Origin: Ww85 sp963745765
Lineage (GTDB): Bacteria; Desulfobacterota; Desulfobulbia; Desulfobulbales; Desulfocapsaceae
DNA length: 64,000 nt
Assembly: GCA_963745765.1 (NCBI GenBank)
Contig: CAVUYQ010000019.1
Location: forward strand, 1-64,000
Direction of reading: 5' to 3'
Position numbers and translations under genes: made by a program. Positions 31,327-40,904 of the stretch are shown here, piece after piece. Position 1 is the stretch's first letter. Each line of letters opens with the position of its first letter. The notes beneath the pieces were generated by a model. It ran no database searches. It was given only the letters and a program-made list of their open reading frames with translations, and was not told the origin of the DNA.

Positions 31327-32436
31327 TCAGCCGATTTCGGAGAAAAAGTAATCAAAATACTGCATCCAGCCGTTGCCGACGATTATTGGCTGTTGATGAA
31401 ACTGCTCCATGAGCCATAGTGCTGATCCCAGACCGGTCAGATTGTGAGGGTTGTAGCTGCCGTTATATGATTGAAGTACGGCTTTGATGATATACCGGGC
31501 CAGACAGGTGCGACCATTGGCCGACGGCAGGGCTCCGTTGATGAAAGGAAGGAGCCGCTGAGGATTTTTTTCGGCAAAGACCGAGTAGAAATCCTCAAAA
31601 GTAGAAAGTTTTACCACTCCGGTCTCATAACTCCGATAAAGATCTTCTTTCTTTTCCTTCATCATTGCTCTGCACATGGCCAGCAGATGATCGTGCTCCG
31701 GTGTGGTAAACAGATGGCCGCTCCGCTCAATGGCATAGAAGGTAATGGTATGATGCAGGGCCGCAATCCCTGTACCGCTTACCGCCCGGCCCAATTGATA
31801 CCAGTAAGCCTCTTTGGCGGAAGAAGGTATGATAAAACTTTGCAGTTCGGGAGTTATTTTGAACGTCCCTTTACAGAAATAATCAGCCAGCAACGCCAGG
31901 GTCGGCCAAATATCCTGGTCCTGCCTTCTGATCATCTCAAGAAGAATAAAAGCGGTACAGGATATGGAATGGCCCAGGGAGGAATCGAGATAACCGCTGC
32001 CGAGAAGCAACAAGCGCCTGGCAAACTCCTCTCGTCCCTCTTTTTTGACAAAAGCCGCCATTGCCGCAGTTGTTTCTGCGGGGCCGTGGTCGGCAATCGT
32101 CCTTTCAACATCGGCAAAGACAGATATATTTGGTAAAGCAGCCGGTTTTTCTGTCACCTCAAGCTTCGCCCTCCGTGCATATTCCTCGACCTCAAGCTTA
32201 ACCAGTTGCGCCTTATCCTCATCCACAAGGTATGCGGCAAGTTCTCGGTTTATGGCATACATTTTCGGGAGGTGCGGATTTTTGAAAGGAGGATTGAGGA
32301 CCTGCTGGACCACGTTATACATGGACTCATGAATGGCCCACGGATCTCTCCTCTCTTTTTCCAAAAGCGATGTGACTACTTCCCGCGATCTAGTCGTGTC
32401 CGACTGTTCTATAGCACTCTTCAACTTGTCAATCAT
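31327..32436 (-). CDS. Unknown 369-residue helical protein
   Basis: An intact open frame on the opposite strand to trkHA. It is predicted soluble and mostly helical. Recurrent histidine segments stand out: GHSISCTAFILLEMI near the middle, ALHHTITFYAIERSGHLF and PEHDHLL, with AVLQSYNGSYNPHN near the C terminus. The first 100 residues resemble a helical repeat region. Conserved His pairs could bind a metal or cofactor; a distant likeness to questin-oxidase-type proteins is possible but weak. The ribosome site is only GAG-like. The convergent orientation with trkA and the good codon structure support a real gene. Confidence 0.65.
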   Translation of the reverse strand: MIDKLKSAIEQSDTTRSREVVTSLLEKERRDPWAIHESMYNVVQQVLNPPFKNPHLPKMYAINRELAAYLVDEDKAQLVKLEVEEYARRAKLEVTEKPAALPNISVFADVERTIADHGPAETTAAMAAFVKKEGREEFARRLLLLGSGYLDSSLGHSISCTAFILLEMIRRQDQDIWPTLALLADYFCKGTFKITPELQSFIIPSSAKEAYWYQLGRAVSGTGIAALHHTITFYAIERSGHLFTTPEHDHLLAMCRAMMKEKKEDLYRSYETGVVKLSTFEDFYSVFAEKNPQRLLPFINGALPSANGRTCLARYIIKAVLQSYNGSYNPHNLTGLGSALWLMEQFHQQPIIVGNGWMQYFDYFFSEIG

Positions 32437-32984
32437 GGTTTTCTCGGCAGGGAAAGAGGGACAGCTTTTCTCAAAACCGGTGCGGGGCGATTACGCCCCA
32501 AGCCCGACGCCACTAGGAATCAACTCCACCTTTGATTTCTACTCCCAGCAATTTTTCGATATGCCGACTTTGATTTTAATCTGGACAGATACCATTGAAT
32601 TGTATCCGTCTCCGGCCAAATATACTCGATCGATAATGCTGTAAAACATAGCAAAGAACATTTCACCGAATTGGTATACTAACTGAAAATATTCTCGGCA
32701 GCGATATCAGCAATTCCACTCGAGCATACATCCCGGCAGTACTCGGTGGACAGTACGCCGCTGGCGGAAGGTCGATTAGCCGAATAATCTTGAGAAGCCA
32801 CCGGTTCCACGCACAAAAAACCACTACAGGAAGTTGGCATGAAATTTGAATGTTTTACAATAGTAGCTTAACGAATTTCTGCTCCGGACTTGTAATCACC
32901 TGCAGAAAGACGTGAAATAACGATGCTGAAAATGATCCGGCAGATAAAATCAAAGCGATCAACAGAGAGTAAAAGGAGGACATC
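32437..32984. other. Divergent intergenic region upstream of the stress protein
   Basis: About 550 bases without a gene. TTGGCATGAAATTTGAAT at 32834-32851 resembles a sigma-54 site (GG-N10-GA instead of GC) about 135 bases before the universal stress protein start. I see no terminator hairpin or known RNA. Confidence 0.3.
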
Positions 32985-33442
32985 ATGTTACACGTTAAAT
33001 CGATTCTCTGGCCATCCGACGACAGTGATTCTTCGGTTCTGGCCCTGGAAACAGCCGTCGCACTGGCAAAACAATTTGGGGCAAGAATTTATGGGCTCCA
33101 GGTCGTTCCTCGGGTTCCGGTGTATACCGATACTGCCGTGCCGATACGGGTTTCGACATTCCACAATACGAGGAACAACTCAAAGCATCAGCCAAGAAGG
33201 CGCTGATGCAGAAAATTGCCGACAAAGTGCCTGACAGTGTCACTGTAGAGGCAACTGTTGAGATCGGCAAGCCTTCGGACGTTATCATTAACTTTGCCAA
33301 AGAGAGACAGGTGGATCTGATCGTCATGGCAACCCATGCACGGAGTGGAATTTCTCATTTTTTTATCGGCTCGGTTACTGAGGATACTATCAGACGATCA
33401 ACGATCCCGATCCTTGTGATTCCCGTTCCAGGCAGCAGATAA
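32985..33442 (+). CDS. Universal stress protein (UspA family, frameshifted)
   Basis: A single Usp domain of about 152 residues. AAAAGGAGGACATC precedes the ATG. The start MLHVKSILWPSDDSDSSVLA has the usual strand and Asp; a single-base shift near 33145 (after VYTDTAVP) leads into TGFDIPQYEEQLKASAKKAL, then VEIGKPSDVIINFAKERQVD and the nucleotide-binding tail MATHARSGISHFFIGSV, with a following ILVIP strand. The G-x2-G-x9-G(S/T) ATP loop is only partly kept. It fits the stress theme of the region. Confidence 0.88.
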
Positions 33443-33889
33443 AAAAGCATTCGACATAACGTTGAGACAAGAATTACCCCTGTGAAAATCGAAAACGGTG
33501 GCCGAGAGAAAACTGGTAGTCCTGTCCGGTTTTTTTGGAAAGAAGTCCTGTGCTGTAGGAAAATAAGGTTTTTTCTATCTCTCGGCAAGACGGTCGGAAC
33601 GGCATATCCGCTTTGACAAAAAAGTGATTAAAAGGTATGAGGAAGATTTTATTTATCCTGACCCTGTTGGCAACGGGCAGATTTTACATCAAGCCACAAG
33701 ACTAAGCGCATTGATTGCAGATATTTTGACGGAACAATTTCCCAGAGCGGTCATCCCAGGAAAAAATCAGGTAAGATCCTGTCTCCTTCGGCATTATATG
33801 TCTGCTTGCCATTGGGTATGGTTTTTGCATAACAAAATCCAGAATCCCTTCTGTGCAATGGTTAATCAAGTAGATGAACGGGAAAAGAG
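33443..33889. other. Intergenic region without a supported gene
   Basis: About 450 bases. An open frame from 33624 lacks a ribosome site and domain likeness, so I do not call it. I see no promoter or RNA motif that is convincing. Confidence 0.3.
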
Positions 33890-34495
33890 ATGAGCAACAT
33901 TTTGATACTCTTAGCTGAGGACAACGCTGCGGACATTTCACGTATAAAAGAGTACTTATCAGAAATACCTGCCATTGCTTTCAAGCTGAAGGAAGCCGAA
34001 ACCCTGACAGCTGCCCTCTCGCAGCTATCACATTACGACTTTGACGTCGTTCTGCTTGATCTCGACCTGCCGGAATCCTCAGGGCTGGATACAGCCCGGA
34101 AGCTCATTGCGGAATATCCGGACACTGCGGTGATTGTCCTGTCAAGCAGGGAAAACCAAGAAACAGCCATACAGGCAGTGCGACTACGGTGCTGATGATC
34201 ATCTGGAGAAAGATTCTCTTTCATCGGTCATGCTGAGCAAATCCATCACCTATGCGATCGAGCGTAAAAAGCTCCTCCAGGAGAAGTATGACGTCCTCTC
34301 CGATTTAGTCCTTGCCTTAGAGAAAATCGAGTATCTGGAAAGTATTCTGCCTATTTGTGCCGGCTGTAAGAAAATTTATCATGAAGACAAGCACTGGTTA
34401 AGCCTTGAGGAGTATGCGCAACTGCTCTCCGGCGTCCGGAAACCCACAATCCCCTCTGCCCGGATTGCCTGCAGGATATAGAAAACAACGCATAA
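33890..34495 (+). CDS. Response regulator with Cys-rich C-terminal tail (two frameshifts)
   Basis: Receiver domain with LLAEDN (acid pocket), VVLLDLDLPESSG (phospho-acceptor Asp), VIVLSS and, after a one-base shift near 34188, YGADDHLEKDSL (conserved Lys). No DNA-binding domain follows. Instead a coiled segment leads to LPICAGCKKIYHEDKHW and, after a second shift near 34430, HNPLCPDCLQDIENNA. This C-x2-C ... CP-x-C tail is a recurrent module on bacterial sensor and receiver proteins and looks like a metal or redox site. The second receiver with the same tail is at 48484-49059. Ends at the TAA at 34495 in the reconstructed frame. Confidence 0.75.
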
Positions 34496-34776
34496 AGACC
34501 GAACAGAATGCACCATATCCGGACCAGCGATAGGGCTGTCTTGTTCGCTGTAAAACCTTTGCTTCAGAGTATCTTGATGGCACATTGCTCACTCCTTCTC
34601 CAAGGAGTGAGTTTCTGCCCTCCCCCGCTATTTACAGCTTCAACTGAGAAAAAACAGGTAATACTACTAACCATTTTATCCCCAATCATATGACCTTGGC
34701 AAAGGTTGCCAAATCTCAGATAATCTTGTTAAGCCCAAAGCACTTTAACGGCAGTGGGCAAACAACCGGCTGAAAC

Positions 34777-35377
34777 GTGTCAGTTTCTGTTCCGGACAGA
34801 TTATTTCGAACACCACACAAATACCCTCTATGCAGAGATTTAGCGGCAATATACTCAAATCCTCCCGTCCCTTCCGGAAAATCGGATTCGGACAGTGTAA
34901 AGATAGATATATCGTCATTCGTCAACGATTTCTACTCGCTGGTACTGCCAGGCTCTCACGATAAGAGACCGTCAATTGACAACGAATATTGATGCAGAAA
35001 TTGAAGGATACTTCAACGGTAACGCGGTACTCATCAAGTATCTGTTTTTAGCGACCGGCAAACACAGCCTCTTGCATCTCGGCGATGGCGACGCCGCTCT
35101 TACAATCGAAGCAAAAAGGCTGGAGGGACGTTGCTTTACTCTCTCCTGCAGGATCGCCGTCACCGGCGGCAAGGGCCTTCCACCGATCACGGAGCAGGAA
35201 CTATTCCGTTCTGCAAAGGAGATCGGCAAACGAGAGGGTTTTAACCTGCGCGTTGCAAATCTCTATTATGCCAGGCTGATTGCCAGACGTTTTGGCGGCG
35301 ACGTGTGGCTAGAGAACAGCGTCGGCTTCGGCACATGTTACCGGTTTGCAATCCGCCTTTTACAGCTGCCGGTTTAA
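34777..35377 (+). CDS. ATPase-domain protein, paralogue of 18151-18879 (frameshifted)
   Basis: Two frames join near 34970: VKIDISSFVNDFYSLVLPGS and, after the shift, TNIDAEIEGYFNGNAVLIKY, LEGRCFTLSCRIAVTGGKG, NLRVANLYYARLIARRFGGD and GFGTCYRFAI. The second part is a shrunken histidine-kinase-type ATPase domain with N-box and G2-like regions but no HisKA. It aligns with the 18 kb protein. The true start is not clear, because no ribosome site is visible; 34777 is merely the first ATG in the upstream frame. It follows the receiver protein and may have belonged to the same signalling unit. Confidence 0.45.
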
Positions 35378-35619
35378 TCGCCACCATGTTTCCGCCATCG
35401 ATCGTTCAGCTATGAGAAGATGTCCTGGCACCCTGCTTCGCCGTGGCTGCATTGCCGAAAATACCCTGGAACAAAGAGATTGTTTTCAAGCGTTGGGTAC
35501 AGTGGGTAGTGTCGCCAGCCCAGGTGGATCTTCATAAACATGCTATCTCATCACTTACCTAAAAAGTCAGGGGTTATATCGCATATCCCTGGAAAACAAC
35601 GTCCGTACCAGGAGGAAAT

Positions 35620-36780
35620 ATGATGCCCAAAAAAGAAGGGAACCGTACGACGCTTGTTCGTTTTCTCGCACAGCAGCAGCGGTTGCATCCGGAAGCAAGC
35701 GGCGAACTGACCAAGGTCATAGTGCAGCTAAGCACCGTGGCTAAAATCATTGCCAGCTATGCACGCCGTGCGGCTCTGCTCGGCATAAAAGGAGAAACGG
35801 GTGAAACCAATGTGCAGGGCGAGAAAGTTGAAAAACTTGACAGCCTGAGCAACGACGCCTTCATGGAAGCTTTCGAATATGTCGACATTGTCGGAGCCAT
35901 TGTTTCGGAGGAGATGAAGAATCCCCTGATTTTACACGCAGAAAAAGATCGATCCAAATACGTGGTGCTGGTCGATCCTCTGGACGGATCTTCCAACATG
36001 GAGGTGGATTGCATTACCGGCTCGATCTTTTCAATCCGAACATTCAGCGGCACAGGACAGCAGGACATTCTGCACGAGGGATCCAGACAGATAGGAGCCG
36101 GTTATATCATGTATGGCGCATCGATCCTCTTTGTCTATACCTTTGGTGACGGCGTCCATAGTTTCGTGCTCGACGAGGCTATCGGTGAGTTTGTTCTTGA
36201 TCATGAGAATATCCGTATGCCTGCCAGTGGTAAGATTATCAGCTCTAACTTCGGAAACAGCAATTGCTGGGCAAAACCTGTCCGCACTTTTGCCGAGGCC
36301 CTGCTCACCAAGAGTGATAAAGCTTATTCCCTGCGCTATTCGGGTGCTCTTGTGGCAGACCTGCATCAGATTCTCCACCGGGGCGGCATCTATTTCTATC
36401 CGGAAGATGTCAACCAACCCTCAGGAAAATTGCGTCTGCTTTATGAATGCGCTCCACTCGCTATGATTGCGGAACAAGCCGGGGGCGGTGCCACCACCGG
36501 GAGAAGACGGATCATGGAGATATTTCCGGAAAACATCCATCAGCGCACTCCGTTTGCCATCGGCAGCCTGCTGGAAATCAAAGCATATGAGAAGGCCTAT
36601 CAGCGATTATTCCATAAGCTAAAAAGGAGAACAGGACATGACAACTCAAGTCGCAAAAATTCTAGCGAATTACCAAGGAGAAAATCTGGGTGTGCGGACC
36701 AATCTGGCCAGGATCCTCAATCACGGCACCCTGGCCGGTACAGGAAAAATGGTCATTCTTCCTGTGGACCAGGGCTTTGA
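35620..36780 (+). CDS. fbp: Fructose-1,6-bisphosphatase class I
   Basis: Hydrolyses fructose-1,6-bisphosphate in gluconeogenesis. Motifs include GETNVQGEKVEKLD, SEEMKNP (metal-binding Glu region), VDPLDGSSNMEVD, YSLRYSGALVADLHQIL and GIYFYPEDVNQPSGKLRLLYE. An AGGAGG site lies before the ATG. Normal enzymes end near QRLFHKL; here the frame runs on for about 50 basic residues over the aldolase start, while an adjacent frame has a TAA right after FHKL, so a one-base indel near 36615 is suspected. It is directly followed by the class I aldolase, and together they form a gluconeogenic pair feeding hexose-phosphate to the glucan genes. Confidence 0.92.
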   Translation: MMPKKEGNRTTLVRFLAQQQRLHPEASGELTKVIVQLSTVAKIIASYARRAALLGIKGETGETNVQGEKVEKLDSLSNDAFMEAFEYVDIVGAIVSEEMKNPLILHAEKDRSKYVVLVDPLDGSSNMEVDCITGSIFSIRTFSGTGQQDILHEGSRQIGAGYIMYGASILFVYTFGDGVHSFVLDEAIGEFVLDHENIRMPASGKIISSNFGNSNCWAKPVRTFAEALLTKSDKAYSLRYSGALVADLHQILHRGGIYFYPEDVNQPSGKLRLLYECAPLAMIAEQAGGGATTGRRRIMEIFPENIHQRTPFAIGSLLEIKAYEKAYQRLFHKLKRRTGHDNSSRKNSSELPRRKSGCADQSGQDPQSRHPGRYRKNGHSSCGPGL

Positions 36781-37558
36781 GCACGGCCCGGCCCGAAGTT
36801 TTGCCGAAAATGAGGCTGGCTATGATCCGGCATACCATTTTCAACTGGCCCTCGAAGCCGGTTGCAACGCTCACGCGGCTCCGCTCGGAGCAATAGAGAC
36901 TGCGGGAAGCTCATATGCAGGACAGATCCCTTTGATCCTCAAATTGAACAATCACGACTCTCTCGCGCCCGACAAAAGCGATCCGATGCCATCGATCACC
37001 GCATCTGTCAAGCAAGCTCTTTGCCTCGGCTGTTCAGCCGTCGGTTTTACCATCTATCCGGGATCGGCGGCCTGTAATTCAATGTATCAGCAGATCAGGG
37101 CTATTGCCGAAGAAGCAAAAGGGAGCGGCCTGGCTGTGGTCATCTGGTCTTACCCTCGGGGATCGGGAATTTCCAGGAAAGGGGAAACCGCCATAGACGT
37201 AGTGGCTTACGCTGCCCAGCTTGCCGCCCAGCTAGGCGCTCACATTATCAAGGTCAAGCTGCCCACCAGGCACATTGAACTGGAAGCGGCCCAAAAAATC
37301 TACCAATCGCAGAAGATTCCCATCGATACGGTGGCAGACCGGGTCAGGCATGTTATACAGAGCGCTTTTACGGGTAAACGCATGGTTATCTTTTCCGGCG
37401 GATCAAAAGCAGGCGAAGAGGAGTTTTATGAAGATATCAGAGGGATTAGAGAAGGGGGTGGATTCGGTTCGATCATCGGCAGAAACTCTTTTCAGCGCCC
37501 GATGACGGACGCCGTTGAATTCCTGAAAAAGGTCATGGCAATCTACGCCGGAGACTAG
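36638..37558 (+). CDS. fbaB: Class I fructose-bisphosphate aldolase (FbaB/DhnA type)
   Basis: A 306-residue Schiff-base aldolase joining triose phosphates to fructose-1,6-bisphosphate. LPVDQGFEHGPARSF, KLNNHDSL, GCSAVGFTIYPGS, VIWSYPRG, HIIKVKLPT (active lysine) and FSGGSKAGEEEFYED are family motifs. AAAAAGGAGAAC precedes the ATG. The gene is intact and translationally close to fbp, whose frame runs over its start. The product feeds FBPase directly. Confidence 0.95.
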   Translation: MTTQVAKILANYQGENLGVRTNLARILNHGTLAGTGKMVILPVDQGFEHGPARSFAENEAGYDPAYHFQLALEAGCNAHAAPLGAIETAGSSYAGQIPLILKLNNHDSLAPDKSDPMPSITASVKQALCLGCSAVGFTIYPGSAACNSMYQQIRAIAEEAKGSGLAVVIWSYPRGSGISRKGETAIDVVAYAAQLAAQLGAHIIKVKLPTRHIELEAAQKIYQSQKIPIDTVADRVRHVIQSAFTGKRMVIFSGGSKAGEEEFYEDIRGIREGGGFGSIIGRNSFQRPMTDAVEFLKKVMAIYAGD

Positions 37559-37597
37559 TGTCATGTCACGTTTCAAATGTCGCAATGGAGCGCCGGG

Positions 37598-37680
37598 ATT
37601 CTGGTTTCCTGTGAGGCGCGCATGAAGGAGCGTAGCAGCGCTACGTGACAGAATAAGCAACGAAGTCAGGAAACCAGAAT
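37598..37680. repeat. Structured palindromic element
   Basis: Outer arms ATTCTGGTTTCCTG (37598-37611) and its exact reverse complement (37667-37680) enclose an inner hairpin CGTAGC/GCTACG (37631-37645). The element sits in the gap after the aldolase gene. It could form a cruciform or a nested RNA structure; a REP-like element or transcription terminator are both possible. Confidence 0.55.
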
Positions 37681-37757
37681 AACAAGGTCTGGGTGACAGG
37701 TGAAGGGTGACAGGGCACTAGAGACCAATGGGGTTGTTGTGACCAATAAGCCGTTCA

Positions 37758-38265
37758 TCAATTGAGGCATATGCCTTTTTCGGGATCAAAGATATGCAAT
37801 TTCTCTGAATCCGGTCTTAACCTGATTACATCACCCTGCTGCACACGATGCGCCGGATCAAGCCTGACGACTCCCTGGACTTTGCCCATTTCCAGATCAA
37901 GGCCGCCACCACGGTAATGATGCCATAAGGAATGAGAATGGTTGCCCGCAGCAGCCTGCGGCCTAAAATGGCCCGGTGCATGAAAAGTGCAAAGACCATC
38001 CCCAGCAATAACTCCACGCTCACCAACAAACGGTGACAAGGGTGGTGTTGAACAAGGCCTCCCACCAGATGGGCGAGTTGAGAACAGACAGGTAATTGTC
38101 GGCAGCAATAAAAGCGCGGTTGCCCGGAAAACGGAGATCGTAGCGAAACAGACTGAGCCAGAAGGCATAACAGATGGGATAGGCGGTCACGGCGATCATG
38201 GCGATCAGGGCCGGAGTACAGAGCAGCCAGCCAAGTTTATTGCTGCTGAGTCTGGTCGATTTCAA
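37758..38265 (-). pseudogene. Sugar ABC transporter remnant: permease 5' end joined to ATPase 3' end
   Basis: It starts with TTG overlapping the TGA of the binding-protein gene. Residues KLGWLLCTPALIAMIAVTAY and, after an indel near 38040, LVSVELLLGMVFALFMHR then IITVVAALIWKW are the first part of a MalF/SugA-type permease. At about 37895 the sequence switches to GKVQGVVRLDPAHRVQQGD and RLRPDSEKLHIFDPEKG, which is the very C-terminal TOBE end of a MalK/SugC-type ATPase. The rest of the first permease, all of the second permease and most of the ATPase are missing. This indicates an internal deletion of perhaps 2-2.5 kb, in the genome or in the assembly. Confidence 0.75.
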
Positions 38266-39533
38266 AACAATCCCTCTGAACGAAGAGCGCGTTCTATTTT
38301 CTCCCGCAGTTGGCGCAGGTCCTTTTCTGGCTCAATGGAACGCATCGGATGAAGCGTATGACTGATGGCCAGAGAAATGTCATTGTAGAACGGGGTCTGT
38401 GGGCGTTGTACGCCACTTTTAAGGGTCTCCAGGAGAAGATCTGCAAAAGGAAAGGTCTTGCGAACCTTGTCATCCAGGTAAAGAGCGGTAATTGTTGGGG
38501 GAAGTCCCCCCTTCTTTGCCGCCAGTCGCTGGTTGTTTTCCGAGACAAGACAGGTGGCGGCGGCAAAGGCCAGGTCGGGATGTTCGGAATAACCCCCAAT
38601 ACCAAGGTTGATGCCGCCAATGGTCACTCGGCTGGGATGATCCGGGGAGATGGCAGGCCAGCGGGCCCAGCCCATGTGTTCGGCGATATGCGGGGCGTTC
38701 TGCCTGGCGCTGGGCCAGACGTAGGTGTAATTGACCATGAAACTCGAATCACCGGTTTCAAAAGCCAGCCGGCATTGATCTTCGCGGTTGGTGGCCAGGG
38801 AAGCCGGAGCCGCCGGAGAGGTAGCAAGCCGATGCATCAGAGCCAAGACCTTGAGCGTGGCGGGAGCATCGAGTTGCACCTGTTCGCCATGGAGAATAGA
38901 GGTCCCGGCCGAAGCCAGCAAGGAGTTGAAAAAAACCGTCAGCCCCTCATATCTCTCGCCCTGCACCTGGATGGTTCCCTTCTCACCCAGTGATTCGGCC
39001 AATTGGATGAGTTCCTCCCAGGTCTCGGGCGGCGCATCAATTCGATCTTTCCGGTACCAGAGCAGCTGGCTGTTGGTGGTAAAGGGTGCGGCCTGTATTC
39101 GATTGGTAAAGGTCGCGCTCTTTACCGCGCTGTCCAGTCGTCCTTTTGTCACCTGTTCGGCCAGGTCTGCGGGCCAGGGGAGTATCCAGCCGGCAGCGGC
39201 GAATTCGGCCGTCCAGATAACATCCATACCGATAATGTCAATGGTTGAATCATGAGCAGCCAATCGTCTCACCAGCTGTTCCCGCTGTTGATCGGCAGCG
39301 GCCGGCAACGGCACCAGATCGATGGTATACCGTCCGCCTGATCCCTGCGAACAGCTGCGGGCTGCTTCGGCAAAGGCACCCGAAGGTTCAGCAAAAACAT
39401 ACCAGTTGAGCGTCGGCGTTGTGGCTGGCGGCTCCCGGGTGCATCCGGCTGCGAAAAGCAGAGCGACGCGATGGTGGTAAAGCGGAATACCGTCTGTTGC
39501 GCATGATTTTGCAGTACAACCTGACGGGCACAA
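38262..39533 (-). CDS. Sugar ABC transporter substrate-binding lipoprotein (LpqY/MalE type)
   Basis: About 410 residues of a family-1 solute-binding protein: LNWYVFAEPSGAFAEAARSC, IDIIGMDVIWTAEFAAAGW, YRKDRIDAPPETWEELI, VNYTYVWPS and GGINLGIGGYSEHPDLAFA. It most resembles binding proteins for trehalose, maltose or glucosides, which suits the neighbouring trehalose genes. The lipobox LFAAGC is visible, but the hydrophobic signal core (RFTTIASL) is in another frame, so an indel near 39487 is likely and the exact start is unclear. It overlaps the truncated permease, and without permeases and ATPase it would be an orphan. Confidence 0.85.
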   Translation of the reverse strand: MCPSGCTAKSCATDGIPLYHHRVALLFAAGCTREPPATTPTLNWYVFAEPSGAFAEAARSCSQGSGGRYTIDLVPLPAAADQQREQLVRRLAAHDSTIDIIGMDVIWTAEFAAAGWILPWPADLAEQVTKGRLDSAVKSATFTNRIQAAPFTTNSQLLWYRKDRIDAPPETWEELIQLAESLGEKGTIQVQGERYEGLTVFFNSLLASAGTSILHGEQVQLDAPATLKVLALMHRLATSPAAPASLATNREDQCRLAFETGDSSFMVNYTYVWPSARQNAPHIAEHMGWARWPAISPDHPSRVTIGGINLGIGGYSEHPDLAFAAATCLVSENNQRLAAKKGGLPPTITALYLDDKVRKTFPFADLLLETLKSGVQRPQTPFYNDISLAISHTLHPMRSIEPEKDLRQLREKIERALRSEGLF

Positions 39534-39701
39534 AAGAGCAGCGCCTTCTCCAGATTCAACCAGAGAAAAGAACTGTCGGGAAAGAGACGCTAATAAATTT
39601 TGAAAAGCCGGGCAAAGACCACTATTTCTGCTCCTTTCCTGCTAAAAGATTGTATGATTAATGAGCGCAGTCCAGCCCCTGATTCCAGTGCCCCTTGTTT
39701 C

Positions 39702-40904
39702 TCAGAATATGATGAAATCGATTAATCCTCCGATTAATACAGCAAGAAACAAATAGACAACAATGCGTTTTAAGCTCAATTTTCCTCCGTCTTTATGTTG
39801 ATCCATGTTTTTGTCGGCGACGTGCTGGCGATGCAGGAAAAACAGTCCTAGAGCGATTGCGACAAACAGGATATTCATCCACAGGGTATAATCGACGGCG
39901 AACTGCGCGGTGTCTTCTATGCTTCTGGTGCTTTCAGGAAGGATATCCATCCAGGAAAACAACAAATCGAGAATTATTGCTGTGAGAACAATGCTCACAT
40001 ACATTACAGCAGCAATGTAAAGTGCAACTCGCCAGCCGTAATATTTGGCGTTTATTCTCACCAGCGGAGGCACCATCAGGTCGGAATAGATAAATCCCAT
40101 AATACCCGCAAAGAAGACGCCGTTGGCGTTCAGCACCGTGGCCAGAGGAATGTTGCCCATCGAGCCGATGAAAGTCAGAGCGGCGACAAATGGTGCAACT
40201 GCGGCGTTTTCCAGGAGGATAAGCCAATTCGGCAAGGTATCGGCAGCCTCGATAAGGAAAATCTTTGCCCACCATGCCTGCGGCACAAAAACCGCCATAA
40301 ATCCGGCTATGGTGAACCCTATCAGAACCTCCTCCCAGACCATCTGCCATTCCATCACAAACTGATGGCCCACCAACTGCCAACCCTCCCGGCTTTTCAA
40401 TCTTTTACGCCAGTCAAAGTCTTCCTCCTCTTCGGGCGCCTCATCTTCCACCTTCTCACGTGCCTTCTGCAACCAGGCTTTCGGGTAGGTCAAATGGATA
40501 ATGATGCTGCTGATGGCGATCAGCAGCACCCCGCCGACAATTTCGCCAGCAAGAAACTGCCAGCCGAGAAAAATTATAATTAAAATCCCCAATTCGATCA
40601 CCAGATTCGTCGAGGCGAACATAAAGGCGACTGCAGTAATGAAATGTGCACCTTTAAGAATCAGCGATCTCGCTGCCGACAGCGCTGCAAACGAACACGA
40701 GGATGAGGCCGCACCGAAGACTGTGGAGATTGTCACACTCCTCAGGTTGGCTTCGCCCATGTAGCGAGTCAATTTTTTCTTTGGCACAAAGGCCTGGATC
40801 ATCGCGCTGATAGCATAGCCCAGTACAAAGGCCCATCCGGCTTTCCAAAAAAAACCAAGGGCTGTTTTTGCCGCTTCTCCATAGAGCTGACCGAAATTAT
40901 CCAT
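39702..40904 (-). CDS. Permease of the PF03773 (ArsP/YraQ-like) family
   Basis: About 400 residues with eight or more membrane helices. The start is placed at the ATG at 40904 (MDNFGQLYGEAAKTAL) because AAAGGAG precedes it; the frame stays open upstream without a better signal. SSSCSFAALSAARSLILKG, FMFASTNLVIELG and the second-half repeat LTFIGSMGNIPLATVLNANG, FFAGIMGFIYSDL are typical of the two-repeat permease fold. A charged cytoplasmic loop (EDEAPEEEEDFDW) divides the halves. The substrate is unknown; relatives export methylarsenicals or other compounds. Monocistronic. Confidence 0.88.
   Translation of the reverse strand: MDNFGQLYGEAAKTALGFFWKAGWAFVLGYAISAMIQAFVPKKKLTRYMGEANLRSVTISTVFGAASSSCSFAALSAARSLILKGAHFITAVAFMFASTNLVIELGILIIIFLGWQFLAGEIVGGVLLIAISSIIIHLTYPKAWLQKAREKVEDEAPEEEEDFDWRKRLKSREGWQLVGHQFVMEWQMVWEEVLIGFTIAGFMAVFVPQAWWAKIFLIEAADTLPNWLILLENAAVAPFVAALTFIGSMGNIPLATVLNANGVFFAGIMGFIYSDLMVPPLVRINAKYYGWRVALYIAAVMYVSIVLTAIILDLLFSWMDILPESTRSIEDTAQFAVDYTLWMNILFVAIALGLFFLHRQHVADKNMDQHKDGGKLSLKRIVVYLFLAVLIGGLIDFIIF

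Noticed and set aside
33624..33893. A frame of 89 codons before the response regulator
   Set aside because: No translation signal or recognisable sequence, and it overlaps the regulator start.
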